Positions 1-9,727 are shown, numbered from the stretch's first letter. The stretch is DNA of 37,923 nt from Promethearchaeota archaeon (GCA_016839915.1 JAEOTH010000141.1:1-37923), one strand, 5' to 3'. The notes: generated by a model not told the origin, from the sequence alone. Made by a program: numbers and translations.

Positions 1-2
1 AT

Positions 3-1442
3 TATCAAGAATGGCAGAGTTTTTATCCTTCTCCCTCATTTGTTGAACAAAATGCCAATACATGGTGGGATTCAATTAAAACAACAATAGAGAAAGCAAT
101 AAAAAAAAGTGGAATTGATAAAACTGAGATTGTAAGTCTTTCAGTGACGAATCAGAGGGAAACAATTGTACCCGTCGATATAAGTGGAAATCCACTCCAT
201 AATGCATTAGTTTGGCAGGATAGAAGGACAATAGATCAGGTGGAATATATTAAATCTAAAATTGGTATTGATAAAATATATGAAACAACAGGATTAACAA
301 TTGATCCATATTTCTCAGCCACAAAAATTCTATGGTTTAAAGATGAAAAACCAGAAATTTATCAGAAAACTCACAAATTTTTACTTGTCTCAGATTTCAT
401 TATTCATAAATTAACAGGCAAATTCTGTACTGATTTTTCAAATGCCTCACGAACAATGTTATTTGATATTAATAAATTAAAATATTCAGAAGATATTGCA
501 TCTGAATTGGAGATAGATTTAGATAAGATGCCAGATGCATTAGAAAGTGGACTTGATATTGGAGAGATTGTAACTGAAGAAACATTATTTGATAAAAAAA
601 CCTTAGTAGTAACTGGAGCAGGAGATCAACAATCTGCTGCTTTAGGCGTAGGGGTAGTATCTCCTGGTAAAATTAAATGCACAACAGGAACAGGGAGTTT
701 TATTCTGGCTTATTTATCGCAACCAAAATTCGATCCCGAGAAGCGTGTTTTATGTAGTTGCCATGCAGTTCCGGGTACATGGGTACAAGAGGCAAGTATA
801 TTTACAACTGGAGCAGTACTTAGATGGGTTCGAGATCAATTAGGATATGCAGAATGCCAAACTGCTCAAGAAGGCCAAGATCCTTATGATTTAATTACCG
901 CTGAAGCAGAGAAGTCATCGATTGGGGCAAAGGGAATACTCCTCATTCCCCACTTCGTTGGTTCTGGAGCTCCTCATTGGAATCCTCATGCAAAAGGTAT
1001 CATTTTTGGTCTAGCTTTGGGTCATGAACGTAAAGATCTTTATAGGGCTGTACTCGAGGGCGTGGCTTATGAAATAAGAAAAAATATCGAAGTTTTTAAA
1101 GAATTAGGAATTGAACCAAAAGAATTAATGTTAACTGGGGGAGGATCTCGTTCTGATTTTTGGAATCAGGTTTATGCTGACGTTTTAGGCATAACTTGCG
1201 TTAGAAATGTTATTGAAGAATCAACTTCACTTGGTGCTGCGATATTGGCTGCTTCGGGAGCAGGAATTTTCCCAGATATTTCAAAAGCAGCTGAAAATTT
1301 ATGTAAAATCGATAGAAAATGGATTCCTAATGATGAACGACATAAATCATATGAAAAAATCTATCAATTTTCTTATGAACTGTATGAATTATTAAAAAGT
1401 AAAAATTTATACAAAAAATTCGATGAAATTACTTTAAATTAA
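3..1442 (+). CDS. FGGY-family carbohydrate kinase, 5'-truncated by window edge (glycerol kinase / xylulokinase-like)
   Basis: ATP-dependent kinase of a polyol or ketose. The reading frame is open to the left edge, so the true start lies outside; a GTG at 144 is internal. The first visible residues carry the family pattern VEQNANTWW, followed by SVTNQRE and VWQDRR, which resemble glycerol kinase, then TGAGDQQ with the presumed catalytic Asp, TGTGSF and a C-terminal TGGGSRS ATP-binding loop. The segment GSGAPHWNPHAKG resembles both glycerol kinase and xylulokinase, so substrate is not assigned. About 480 residues are visible against about 500 for the family, so only the first strand is missing. 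A second, more diverged FGGY kinase lies at 13960. Family assignment is firm; substrate is open. Confidence 0.88.
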   Translation, partial: YQEWQSFYPSPSFVEQNANTWWDSIKTTIEKAIKKSGIDKTEIVSLSVTNQRETIVPVDISGNPLHNALVWQDRRTIDQVEYIKSKIGIDKIYETTGLTIDPYFSATKILWFKDEKPEIYQKTHKFLLVSDFIIHKLTGKFCTDFSNASRTMLFDINKLKYSEDIASELEIDLDKMPDALESGLDIGEIVTEETLFDKKTLVVTGAGDQQSAALGVGVVSPGKIKCTTGTGSFILAYLSQPKFDPEKRVLCSCHAVPGTWVQEASIFTTGAVLRWVRDQLGYAECQTAQEGQDPYDLITAEAEKSSIGAKGILLIPHFVGSGAPHWNPHAKGIIFGLALGHERKDLYRAVLEGVAYEIRKNIEVFKELGIEPKELMLTGGGSRSDFWNQVYADVLGITCVRNVIEESTSLGAAILAASGAGIFPDISKAAENLCKIDRKWIPNDERHKSYEKIYQFSYELYELLKSKNLYKKFDEITLN

Positions 1443-1547
1443 GATTTTAATTAATTACAGAAATTACGTCGTAATAATCAATTTTATATATTTAGAATGT
1501 TATCTTTTCTATAATTAAAATAACTTGCAGAGAAGAAAAAGAAAAAA

Positions 1548-2165
1548 GTGAATGAGATGGAACATGAATCTTCAAGTTTAACGAAAGAATATAGGAAAAG
1601 TCAGAGAGTAATAGCTTTAATCTTTTTTATTATAATAGTTATTGCCACAATAGTTTCACTAGGAGGCGTTGTTTGGACTATTGCAGATTTCTTTATTGGT
1701 ACAACTGGAAAATGGGAACAATTTTTACAACTCAATTTAGGATATCAGATAGCTATCATTGGCGGGCTTCTAGCAGGTATGTTTTTTTTGCTAATCTTCT
1801 TTTTTGGATTATTCAGAAAGACTTCACGATCGTTGATTCAGTTTATATATAAAAAGAGGGAACTTGAAGAACAATATAAAAATCGTACAGATGTCAAGAT
1901 TGCTGCGTGGGGATTATTAATCAGTTTAATTGGCATTATTGGCGGATTGATTTTTGCAATTTTATGGGATATTTTTACTAGTGGTACAGGAGACCCATCA
2001 ATAATTCTCACTCTATTAGGAAGTACAGGTCCTCGAGTGCTATTTATAGGAATAGGACTCTTTATGCTGGTTGGAATAACACTTGGACTCATTTACTTCT
2101 GGCGCAACGGATATTATCTCATATTGAAATTACTTGGTGGATTGGAGAAAGAAAAGAAAAAATAG
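1548..2165 (+). CDS. Hypothetical four-helix membrane protein
   Basis: No family recognised. The protein has about 205 residues with four hydrophobic segments, near residues 22-46, 67-90, 119-142 and 163-185. A charged loop (KKRELEEQYKNR) lies between helices 2 and 3, and the C-terminus ends in a lysine/glutamate-rich tail. There is no signal peptide cleavage site or catalytic motif that I can see. The GTG at 1548 or the ATG three codons later (1557) could be the start; AGTGA just upstream of the ATG could act as a weak ribosome site. It stands alone between the FGGY kinase and the HerA-like ATPase and is followed by T-runs. Probably a real gene because of the clean amphipathic and hydrophobic organisation. 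Confidence 0.7.
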   Translation: MNEMEHESSSLTKEYRKSQRVIALIFFIIIVIATIVSLGGVVWTIADFFIGTTGKWEQFLQLNLGYQIAIIGGLLAGMFFLLIFFFGLFRKTSRSLIQFIYKKRELEEQYKNRTDVKIAAWGLLISLIGIIGGLIFAILWDIFTSGTGDPSIILTLLGSTGPRVLFIGIGLFMLVGITLGLIYFWRNGYYLILKLLGGLEKEKKK

Positions 2166-2205
2166 TATATTTTTTTTTGATTAAATTAGAAATCTTTTGC
2201 TCTTC

Positions 2206-2215
2206 TTTTTTTTTT
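2206..2215 (+). terminator. Oligo-T run, possible archaeal terminator
   Basis: A run of ten T residues lies about 40 bases after the stop of the membrane protein, preceded by a nine-T run at 2170-2178. Archaeal RNA polymerase can terminate at U-tracts without a hairpin, so these are plausible stop signals for the upstream transcript. In such AT-rich DNA similar runs also arise by chance. Confidence 0.35.
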
Positions 2216-2282
2216 ATACAATATTGTTCTCTAATAAATTCAAACCATTATTTTAATCGATCTAATTACCCAATTTGATAAT

Positions 2283-3803
2283 ATGGCTATTAAAGTTGGA
2301 ACAGTTTTTAATTATTTACAATTACCAAATGTATCCAAGTTCCCTTTTGTTATAAATAAAAGACAAGATAATATATTTATTCAAAAAGGATTATTTGTCT
2401 ATACAAAATCAAATGAAGGGTTTTTAATTGGCGTGATCGAAGAAATTGCCATACTGAATGAATATTTTACCGATGCCCTAACAATTAAAGCTTACAATAA
2501 TAACAATAATCCAAATATTTTAAAAGGCCTTTTTCCAAGTGATGATTTTGAATTCGCAATTGCTATTGTAAAATGCTTAGGATTAATCAAATTCAGAAGT
2601 AATAAGTTAGATGAAATCGAGAAAGTTCAACGAATGACTTACCCTGCTAGTCCAGGAAAAGGAGTTTACATTGTAGAAGAAAATATTCTCTTTAAATTTC
2701 TTGGATTTGATACTGAATTTGGATTAAATATTGGCCAAATAAAAGTAACAAATTCCCCTGCGAAAATTAATATGAATAGACTGCTAAACAAACATTTTGC
2801 TGTGCTTTCAATTTCAGGAGGAGGAAAGAGTTATCTTACATCAGTCCTTATTGAAGAGCTACTCTCTAGAAATGAAGATTATGGCACCCCGGCTATAATA
2901 CTGTTTGATGTTCATGGAGAATATACTTATTTAAAAAATATTCCTGAACTAAAAAATAATATAAAAATTCAAGATATTTCATATTTTCAAATTGGAATCC
3001 CAAAATTATCAGTCTATGCCTTTAAGAAATATCAAGAACAAATTTCACATGTTCAGGTAAGGGAACTTTCAAAATACATAAAAAAATTGAAAAAAGAGAA
3101 GAAGAACAAATATAGTTTAAACGACTTAATCGAGCAGATCGAAACAGAATCTGATGGAAATCGGAGTACAAAACAAGCATTGATAGGTTGGTTATCAGAA
3201 TTAGGACGATTGAGACTATTTGGTACTCAAGAAAATCCAATATTAAATAAGATCATAAACAAACAACAAGTAACAATTTTTAACTTTAAAAATGAAATAA
3301 GTATTAGGAAAAAGCAAATAATTGTTGATTATATTTGCAATCGATTGTTTAATCTTCGAAGAATAAATAAAATTCCTCCTTTTCTGCTAATCGTTGAAGA
3401 AGCGCATCAATTTTGTCCTGAAGCCGCACATGCTAAAGCAATTTCGAAACACATTATTGAAATGATTGCTAGAGAAGGGAGGAAATTTATGGCTTGCTTG
3501 TGCTTAATTAGTCAGAGACCAAAAAAATTAAGTACAACAGCTTTATCGCAATGTAATTCTAAGTTAGTTCTAAATATTAAAAATCCATATGATTTAAAAC
3601 ATCTAATGGACAGTTCAGAAGCAATTACCAAAGAATATGCCAGTATGATTTCCAGTTTAGGAGTAGGAGAAATGATAATAATGGGAAATGCCGTGAATTA
3701 TCCTGTATTTGTTGATATAAGAAAGAGAAATTTTAAATCAAAACGTGATGAAATTTCATTAGCTCAATTTTGCTTAAACTGGCAAAATGAAGAATTAAAA
3801 TAG
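2283..3803 (+). CDS. HerA-like hexameric ATPase (DUF87 family)
   Basis: FtsK/HerA-superfamily DNA-translocating ATPase; family members drive DNA end resection with NurA, Rad50 and Mre11. The N-terminal 150 residues look like the HerA beta-barrel (HAS) region. The P-loop is SISGGGKS (residues 176-183), a variant of the usual GTTGSGKS; LFDVHGEY follows near 208-215; Walker B is FLLIVEEAHQF (367-377); REGRKF near 397 and SQRPKKLSTTALSQ near 410 are HerA hallmarks. Length of 506 residues matches HerA. No nurA, rad50 or mre11 lies beside it, so it may be a paralogue with another role. Its 3' end overlaps by nine bases the convergent small ORF at 3795. Confidence 0.85.
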   Translation: MAIKVGTVFNYLQLPNVSKFPFVINKRQDNIFIQKGLFVYTKSNEGFLIGVIEEIAILNEYFTDALTIKAYNNNNNPNILKGLFPSDDFEFAIAIVKCLGLIKFRSNKLDEIEKVQRMTYPASPGKGVYIVEENILFKFLGFDTEFGLNIGQIKVTNSPAKINMNRLLNKHFAVLSISGGGKSYLTSVLIEELLSRNEDYGTPAIILFDVHGEYTYLKNIPELKNNIKIQDISYFQIGIPKLSVYAFKKYQEQISHVQVRELSKYIKKLKKEKKNKYSLNDLIEQIETESDGNRSTKQALIGWLSELGRLRLFGTQENPILNKIINKQQVTIFNFKNEISIRKKQIIVDYICNRLFNLRRINKIPPFLLIVEEAHQFCPEAAHAKAISKHIIEMIAREGRKFMACLCLISQRPKKLSTTALSQCNSKLVLNIKNPYDLKHLMDSSEAITKEYASMISSLGVGEMIIMGNAVNYPVFVDIRKRNFKSKRDEISLAQFCLNWQNEELK

Positions 3804-4070
3804 TTCTTTTGTTAATCCTTCTCTTATAGCTGTATTATTTTTATTAAAAACTATCATTTTTTTGTTCTTTGAGACTCTAAAAACATTAATGATGTTCATA
3901 CTTTCTAATTTCATAAAGAGTTCTTCTAATAGTAATGAATTCACAAATGGAAATTCCTTTTTAAGAAGTTCTTCAAGCCTTTTATCTAATATTTCCCCTT
4001 TATTCTTTATTAAAATATCAATTACAGAGTTTAATATTGGGTTTTGATTCCATCGTTGCGATTCGATAAT
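3795..4070 (-). CDS. Small putative winged-helix-like protein with non-standard start
   Basis: Reading the minus strand gives about 91 codons with lysine/glutamate-rich, well-spaced hydrophobic composition typical of coding sequence here: SVIDILIKNKGEILDKRLEE, then LLLEELFMKLESMNIINVF, ending GLTKELF. The helix-turn-helix rhythm followed by a short strand pair suggests a winged-helix domain, but this is inferred from pattern only. A TGA lies just upstream and there is no in-frame ATG, GTG or TTG near the beginning; the first GTG would delete the first half. AGGTGA at 4079-4074 sits 3 bases before ATT (4070) and 6 bases before ATC (4067), which are candidate starts. It follows the CDC48 gene by about 70 bases and could be co-transcribed. 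This ORF fills the otherwise empty stretch 3804-4143. Confidence 0.5.
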   Translation of the reverse strand: MIESQRWNQNPILNSVIDILIKNKGEILDKRLEELLKKEFPFVNSLLLEELFMKLESMNIINVFRVSKNKKMIVFNKNNTAIREGLTKELF

Positions 4071-4143
4071 ATTTCACCTGTTAAAATTTAGAAATAAAGA
4101 TTTAATTTCTAGTATTTATGGTAAATAATTAATTTTATGGAAT

Positions 4144-6372
4144 TTATACAAATAATCTTTCTTCCTTAGACTCTTCAATTCTCCTACTTTTTAACTTTTC
4201 ACCAAATGTTTCATACCATTTAATTACTTCAGAGGTTAAAGTAGGGTATACTACATCTCTTGCTTCCTTAAAATGCTCGAAGGATACTTTACGAGCTCTA
4301 ATATTTTCTCTCAAGGCAATCATAGCCGCTTCACGGCACCATGTTTCAATATCAGCTCCAGAAAAGCCTTCAGTCATATCATTTAGTTTCTCTAAAGATA
4401 TGTTACTCGTTAAGGGCATTCCTTCAGTAAATATTTTCAGTATTTCAAATCTTCCCTTTTCATCTGGTGATGGTACTAACAATATCCTATCAATCCTTCC
4501 AGGTCTAATTAATGCGGGATCTAAGATATCTGGACGATTAGTAGCTGCAATCACTACAATATCTTTCATTACTTCTAATCCATCTAATTCGGTCAAAAAT
4601 TGAGACAAAACTTTTTCAGTTACACCAGAATCTGAGGTATGTCTTCCCCTACTTGGTGCGATCGAATCAAATTCGTCAAAAAAGATAATACAAGGAGATG
4701 CCATTTTAGCTTTGCGAAATACTTCTCGAATTGCCTTTTCGGATTCCCCCACCCATTTAGATAATAGTTCAGGGCCTTTAATAGAAATAAAATTAGCTTT
4801 ACTTTCAGTAGCCACTGCTCTTGCTAATAAGGTCTTACCGCAACCAGGTGGACCATAAAGTAAGATACCTTTTGGGGGTGTTATTCCCATACGAACAAAA
4901 ATACTAGGATTTGATAATGGCCACTCGACAGCTTCAATTAACTGTTGTTTTAACTCATCCAAACCACCTACTTGATCCCATGGCACATTTGGGACTTCCA
5001 CAAACACTTCTCTTATTGCAGAAGGCAAAATTTCTTTTAACGCTTCCTCAAAATCCTCTTTAGTAACTTCAATTTGTTCTAATAATTCAGGATCAATTAT
5101 CTCTGACTCTAAGTCAATTTTCGGTAAATATCGACGTAATGCTGACATTGCGGCTTCACGACAAACTGCAGATATGTCTGCCCCTACAAAACCATGTGTT
5201 ATTTGAGAAAATTCCTTTAATGAAATATTTTTGACAAGAGGCATGTTTCGTGTATGTATTTGAAATACTTCTCTCCTTCCTTTTTCATTTGGTACTTTTA
5301 TTTCAATTTCTCTATCAAATCTTCCAGGGCGTCGTAAGGCAGGATCCAAACTATTTGGTCTATTGGTAGCTCCTATCACAATAACTTTTCCCCTACCATG
5401 TAAACCGTCCATTAAAGCTAATAATTGTGCTACTACTCTACGTTCTACCTCTCCTGTGACAGTTTCTCTTTTTGGAGCTATAGCATCGATTTCATCTATA
5501 AATATAATAGCAGGACTCTTTTCCTCTGCTTCAATAAATAATTTTCTTAACTTTTTTTCAGATTCGCCATAAAATTTACTCATTATTTCTGGACCATTTA
5601 TCGAGATGAAATACGCCTCACTTTCATTAGCTACAGCCCTTGCTAATAAAGTCTTTCCACAACCAGGAGGACCTCTTAGAAGAACTCCTTTAGGGGGATC
5701 TATACCTAATCGTTTAAACAATGAGGGATGTCTTAAAGGTAATTCAACCATTTCTCTAACACGCTGAATTTCCCTGTCTAATCCACCAACATCTTCATAA
5801 GTTATATAACTAAGACCCCTTTCCACTTCTTCAGTGATTCTATCACTTAAATTAAGCACAGTGTCTTGCCTAATTTGACAAACTCCTTGAGGCCTCATAC
5901 TTATAACTTTAAATGTGATCTCTCTGCTAATTCCAATAGATATAAAAATATAATCATCAATAGTTATTGGATAACCATTTAACTTCCTTTTTACAAAACT
6001 TTCAAATCTAGGATTATTTTTTATAGGAAAATTTGATGGAGCTAGAACAACATTCTGTGCAGTCTCTGCTTTAACTTTTTTAATTTCAATTGTATCATCT
6101 ATTCTAGTTCCAGTATTTTTCTGAAGTCTAGAATCTACTCGCACAATTCCTAAACCATTATCCTGAGGATAACTTGGCCATGCAATTCCAGCGCTCTCTT
6201 TCTTACCAATAACTGCTATTACATCGCCAGTTTGAATTTTTAGCTTTTCCATTGTTTTAGGATCAATTCTGATAATATTTCGCCCAATATCCCTTTTTTT
6301 AGCCTTTTGAACACGTAAGGTAACACTTGCATATTCATCCTTCTCCTTATCATTATTGCCTTTTGATGACAT
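4144..6372 (-). CDS. CDC48/VAT-type double-ring AAA+ ATPase
   Basis: Protein unfoldase that extracts and unfolds substrates, in archaea often for the 20S proteasome. Order of domains: double-psi barrel N domain (about 15-190); D1 with Walker A GPPGCGKT at 234-241, Walker B FIDEIDA at 291-297 and arginine-finger region RRPGRFD near 348-353; D2 with Walker A at 507-514 and Walker B FFDEFDS at 564-570. Pore-loop aromatics appear as KFYG in D1 and KWVG in D2. Length of 742 residues is normal. The last three residues are Leu-Phe-Val, which resemble the HbYX proteasome-docking tail with Phe replacing Tyr. It is the last large gene of a minus-strand block beginning with aIF5A; the gap to FEN1 is 99 bases. 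Confidence 0.96.
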   Translation of the reverse strand: MSSKGNNDKEKDEYASVTLRVQKAKKRDIGRNIIRIDPKTMEKLKIQTGDVIAVIGKKESAGIAWPSYPQDNGLGIVRVDSRLQKNTGTRIDDTIEIKKVKAETAQNVVLAPSNFPIKNNPRFESFVKRKLNGYPITIDDYIFISIGISREITFKVISMRPQGVCQIRQDTVLNLSDRITEEVERGLSYITYEDVGGLDREIQRVREMVELPLRHPSLFKRLGIDPPKGVLLRGPPGCGKTLLARAVANESEAYFISINGPEIMSKFYGESEKKLRKLFIEAEEKSPAIIFIDEIDAIAPKRETVTGEVERRVVAQLLALMDGLHGRGKVIVIGATNRPNSLDPALRRPGRFDREIEIKVPNEKGRREVFQIHTRNMPLVKNISLKEFSQITHGFVGADISAVCREAAMSALRRYLPKIDLESEIIDPELLEQIEVTKEDFEEALKEILPSAIREVFVEVPNVPWDQVGGLDELKQQLIEAVEWPLSNPSIFVRMGITPPKGILLYGPPGCGKTLLARAVATESKANFISIKGPELLSKWVGESEKAIREVFRKAKMASPCIIFFDEFDSIAPSRGRHTSDSGVTEKVLSQFLTELDGLEVMKDIVVIAATNRPDILDPALIRPGRIDRILLVPSPDEKGRFEILKIFTEGMPLTSNISLEKLNDMTEGFSGADIETWCREAAMIALRENIRARKVSFEHFKEARDVVYPTLTSEVIKWYETFGEKLKSRRIEESKEERLFV

Positions 6373-6471
6373 AATAAATCAATTTTCCTATAATTTTTAT
6401 ATTCTAATATTGAGAATTATTAATTTCGTAAAAATTTTTGCTTTTTCTCAAGCAAGTTTTTTCATTTTTTT

Positions 6472-7521
6472 TTACTTAAAAAAATCATCCAATGATACTT
6501 GAACTTTTGAAGTATCTAATTTCCTCAATCTTTCAAGAGCATTTTCTACCCTTTTCCGTGAGAAATTGTGTTGTTCTATTAGTAATTCTTCCAGATTATC
6601 AAATTTAATCTTTTTTTGTCTGGGTTTTTTATAATCCTTTTTAACATCGGGTTTCAAAAATATATCTTTGATTTGGGCAACTAATTCTAAGTTTAAAATA
6701 ATTTCTTTTCCCCCTATCTTAATTTGATTGTTCAATATATTTTTTATCGTTCCATATTTCCTAATTAAATCTAATGCCGTTTTTTGACCGATACCTTTAA
6801 TACCAGGAAAAAAATCAGTTCCAATCAGTATTCCCATCTCAATAAGTTGCTCTCGTGTTATTCCAAGATTATTTAAGAATTTATTTAATGAAACATATTC
6901 TATATCTAATGTAACAGTTGTATCTTTCACTTTTCTACTTCGACTGATGGCAAAATTTCTTAACAATCTTTCTCCTCCGAATAATAGAGTATCATAATCT
7001 TGAGATGCACATGCCCACGCATCACCCTTATCAACAATATAAGCTGATTGAGCCTCACCTTCAGAATCGGCTTGAATTATTGGTATTCCCATAAAATCGA
7101 TCAATTTTTTACTCTCTTCAATCATACCTGAATCCAGAGTAGAAGTAAATTGAGCAAATTTTTTAGCTTCTCTAAAATCCTCATCGTCTTGAGCTTGAAT
7201 CATTTTCTCTTTGGCATTTTCCTTAACTTTTTTCCTTTCCTTTATCGTGTCTAATTTTAATTCAGAAGGAGTTCCATCAAAAACATAAATTGGTTTAATA
7301 TTGTGTTCTAAAAAATTAATTGATCTATAAAATAATCCAGAAAGATGTGATGTTACATTTCCTTGATAATCCTTTAAAGGAGTTCCATCTGTCTGTCTTA
7401 TTATAGCTAGGAACTGATAAATTGTGTTAAATGCGTCAATTGCTATGCTTTTTTTAAAGAGATTTTCAAATGTAATAGTTCGCTTAACTTCATTTACTAA
7501 CTCTGCTAATTTAATTCCCAT
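6472..7521 (-). CDS. fen: Flap endonuclease 1 (FEN1)
   Basis: Structure-specific nuclease that removes 5' flaps during Okazaki fragment maturation and repair. The N-terminal block begins MGIKLAEL and continues with AIDAFNTIYQFL, FDG (VFDGTPSELK), a second acidic cluster SEGEAQSAYI, and QDYDTLLFG, all metal-binding regions of the XPG/FEN family. The helix-hairpin-helix is GIKGIGQKTALDLI. The C-terminus carries a canonical PCNA-interacting motif QVSLDDFF at residues 341-348, just before the last Lys. Length of 349 residues fits archaeal FEN1. It lies between nob1 and CDC48 on the same strand, with 71 and 99 base gaps. Confidence 0.96.
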   Translation of the reverse strand: MGIKLAELVNEVKRTITFENLFKKSIAIDAFNTIYQFLAIIRQTDGTPLKDYQGNVTSHLSGLFYRSINFLEHNIKPIYVFDGTPSELKLDTIKERKKVKENAKEKMIQAQDDEDFREAKKFAQFTSTLDSGMIEESKKLIDFMGIPIIQADSEGEAQSAYIVDKGDAWACASQDYDTLLFGGERLLRNFAISRSRKVKDTTVTLDIEYVSLNKFLNNLGITREQLIEMGILIGTDFFPGIKGIGQKTALDLIRKYGTIKNILNNQIKIGGKEIILNLELVAQIKDIFLKPDVKKDYKKPRQKKIKFDNLEELLIEQHNFSRKRVENALERLRKLDTSKVQVSLDDFFK

Positions 7522-7592
7522 ATCTTAATTTTACTCTGTTTCTATATATAGTTATGATCCACCTTATATAATTACCACTAAAATATAATATA

Positions 7593-8129
7593 TTACTTTT
7601 TTGGTCGTCTTCTTATTTTTGAACCGCAGATTTCGCAAACTTTATTTAATTCTTCAGCCTTATAGATATTTTTGCATTGGGGGCAGTAAATTTCCCAAAT
7701 TATTTTTGAGGCAATTCCATCTTTATATAATGAAGAAAAGGGAATACCCAGTTCAGAGCATACATTTTCAATAGAATAGTCATTAGAATAGATTTTGATA
7801 TCGCCACCTTGTTTTTCTTTTAACTCTAAAGTTAATGCTATAAGTTCTTTATCTGCTTCTGAAAGAGCATTGAAATCCCCTGTTTTTTTAGAAATTTCTC
7901 TTATCTTAATAATAAATTCATTTTGAGGGATTTTTAAGTTTAATTTTTTGCTCTCAATTGCGACATTGATTTTGTTCAATATATTTCTATTTTTTTCTTC
8001 AAATTTGCTAACTTTTACTTCCTCAATTATAGAAGGGGTCGTATATATAGTTGCTTCGATAATATTAAAATCAAGTCCAGTTAGGAAAATATTAGCATCA
8101 AATATATAAATTGAAGCTTTTTCTTTCAT
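7593..8129 (-). CDS. nob1: Archaeal Nob1-type PIN endoribonuclease
   Basis: Endonuclease that cleaves the 3' end of precursor 16S rRNA in small-subunit maturation. The N-terminal PIN domain starts with YIFDANIFL, where Asp11 is a metal ligand, and has further acidic residues in SEADKELIAL and in YSNDYSIENV. The C-terminal zinc ribbon has Cys149, Cys152, Cys165 and Cys168 (CPQC and CEIC), followed by a basic tail RRRPKK. This PIN-plus-ribbon layout and the length of 178 residues match archaeal Nob1. It is in a minus-strand row of housekeeping genes, 53 bases after the NAD kinase and 71 bases before fen. Confidence 0.88.
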   Translation of the reverse strand: MKEKASIYIFDANIFLTGLDFNIIEATIYTTPSIIEEVKVSKFEEKNRNILNKINVAIESKKLNLKIPQNEFIIKIREISKKTGDFNALSEADKELIALTLELKEKQGGDIKIYSNDYSIENVCSELGIPFSSLYKDGIASKIIWEIYCPQCKNIYKAEELNKVCEICGSKIRRRPKK

Positions 8130-8182
8130 AGCACTAATCTTCGGTGATAGAAATAATTTTCATGCATATTATTTTAAAACAT

Positions 8183-9082
8183 TTATTCTTCAGGAGAATC
8201 ATCAATAGGTACTCTTCTTACTGTACCAATTATTTTCTTTCTTAAGCGTGTATAATAACTTCCGCTAAATCGTATAAATTTATTTTTAGATTTTGCTTTA
8301 CGAACTCTAATTTTAGTATTAGGAGCAATACTTTTAATGATTTGTTGTCCATCTATCACAATTTTACCATCTAATCTTGGTCTTAAAAGCTGAATCTCGA
8401 TTTCAGAATCAATAGGTACTATTATGGGTTTTAAACCTGACCCAGCAAAACTATTTAGAGGAGTCAATTGCATACTTTCCATAATGGGATTTACAATTGC
8501 CCCACCCGCACTTAAATTATAAGCTGTTGATCCAGTAGGGGTTGAAATAATAATTCCATCTAAATAACTTCGATTTAGAAATATTCCATCAAGTCTAATT
8601 GAGACTTGTAAAACTTTAGAACTTTTAGATGATGCTATTAATACTTCATTTAATGCATTACTCAACTGAATCTCGCCAGAATTTTTTACGATATAAGCTG
8701 TTATTTTGGAACATATTTCTAAGGTATATTCTCCATTCAAAACTTTAGTTAAATCTTTAAATATCGTTCTCCCATTAGATTCATCTAAAAAACCTATAGA
8801 ACCGACGTTTACACCTAAAAGAGGAGGAGGATTTTGTTGAAATAAATTTTTAGCTACTCTTAATATTGAACCATCTCCACCAACGATTACAATGAATTTA
8901 ATATTCTCTGCATTCATTTCACCAAGATCCATACCATTATGTGGAAAAATTTTAGGAGCTATTCTTGTTTCCAAATAAACTACTTCACCTTTTTGAACTA
9001 AAAATTCAAAAATTCTCCTTGTTAATTTAATTGCTTTTTCCGAATCCATCCTACAAGCTAAAGCAATTGATTTTTTTTCCAT
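8183..9082 (-). CDS. nadK: NAD kinase
   Basis: Phosphorylates NAD to NADP (polyphosphate- or ATP-dependent in archaea). The signature GGDG is at residues 68-71 (VIVGGDGSILR), the conserved Asn-Glu pair at 145-146 (NALNEV), and DGIIISTPTGSTAYNLSAGG at about 175-194 is the diagnostic NAD-binding block. The C-terminal section has the usual VIDGQQ strand. Length of 299 residues is normal. Start ATG at 9082. Placed between aIF5A and nob1 on the minus strand. Confidence 0.94.
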   Translation of the reverse strand: MEKKSIALACRMDSEKAIKLTRRIFEFLVQKGEVVYLETRIAPKIFPHNGMDLGEMNAENIKFIVIVGGDGSILRVAKNLFQQNPPPLLGVNVGSIGFLDESNGRTIFKDLTKVLNGEYTLEICSKITAYIVKNSGEIQLSNALNEVLIASSKSSKVLQVSIRLDGIFLNRSYLDGIIISTPTGSTAYNLSAGGAIVNPIMESMQLTPLNSFAGSGLKPIIVPIDSEIEIQLLRPRLDGKIVIDGQQIIKSIAPNTKIRVRKAKSKNKFIRFSGSYYTRLRKKIIGTVRRVPIDDSPEE

Positions 9083-9146
9083 AACCCTCGGATTTTATAC
9101 TCTAAAAAAAATAATGGATATTTAAGTTTAGTCACATTCAACCTTT

Positions 9147-9587
9147 CTAATTACTAAAAACTCTACTTATAAGTGTTTTATTTGCCAATTGCCAATACTC
9201 TACTTGTGCACTTGAGATTTTATTAGGATCCGCTTGAACTTCCTTTAATTTATTCTTTAAATTCTCATCTTGGGGCCAATCAACATCGAATGATTCATAA
9301 GACTCTAAATCCATGATATTGATTGATAAATCCTCAATAAAGTTAATCTGAGCATTACCTTTGATAATCTCTGGAACTTCAACCATATGACCGCTTGGAA
9401 TGGTTAGTGAACGTTTATTATTATCAAACATGCCTACGCAAACAACTCTAACTTTAGCATGACCATGTTTTCCACTTTTAGATCGCTCAGTAGCTTTAAT
9501 AATACATGGTTCTTCATCCACCATTATATATTGCCCAGTTTTTAATTTTTGTATCTCTGTTCTTCTAATAGACAATTTCTTATACAC
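9147..9587 (-). CDS. eif5A: Translation factor aIF5A (hypusine-containing)
   Basis: Archaeal homologue of eIF5A and EF-P, which relieves ribosome stalling at difficult peptide bonds. The hypusination loop KSGKHGHAK is intact, with Lys40 as the residue modified by deoxyhypusine synthase. The fold is an N-terminal SH3-like barrel followed by an OB domain, which ends in VEYWQLANKTLISRVFSN. The GTG at 9587 is part of AAGGTG, which could instead serve as the ribosome binding site for a TTG four codons further in (9575); the exact start is therefore unsure. First gene of the minus-strand block and divergent from SRP54. Confidence 0.93.
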   Translation of the reverse strand: MYKKLSIRRTEIQKLKTGQYIMVDEEPCIIKATERSKSGKHGHAKVRVVCVGMFDNNKRSLTIPSGHMVEVPEIIKGNAQINFIEDLSINIMDLESYESFDVDWPQDENLKNKLKEVQADPNKISSAQVEYWQLANKTLISRVFSN

Positions 9588-9640
9588 CTTAGTTTGTTAA
9601 TTCTCATCCAAAATTTTTTAATACTAGTCATTTCTTTTAA

Positions 9641-9660
9641 TTTATAATATATTATATTTA
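9641..9660. promoter_or_regulatory. TATA-rich element between aIF5A and SRP54
   Basis: The 140 bases between the divergent aIF5A and SRP54 genes hold a TATA-rich run (TTTATAATATATTATATTTA) suited to an archaeal TBP site. It is near-symmetrical and could serve either strand. For SRP54 a transcription start some 25 bases downstream would leave a leader of about 40 bases before the ATG at 9728. Confidence 0.4.
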
Positions 9661-9727
9661 TTCAAAAAAAAATATTAGTTTTTACGTATTATTTCAAATA
9701 CTCTAAAAAAAAAATGGCGTGTACTTA

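Noticed and set aside
3862-4047. Plus-strand frame of about 61 codons in the gap after the HerA-like gene
   Set aside because: Serine- and phenylalanine-rich low-complexity product; it is the antisense shadow of the more convincing minus-strand frame 3795-4070.
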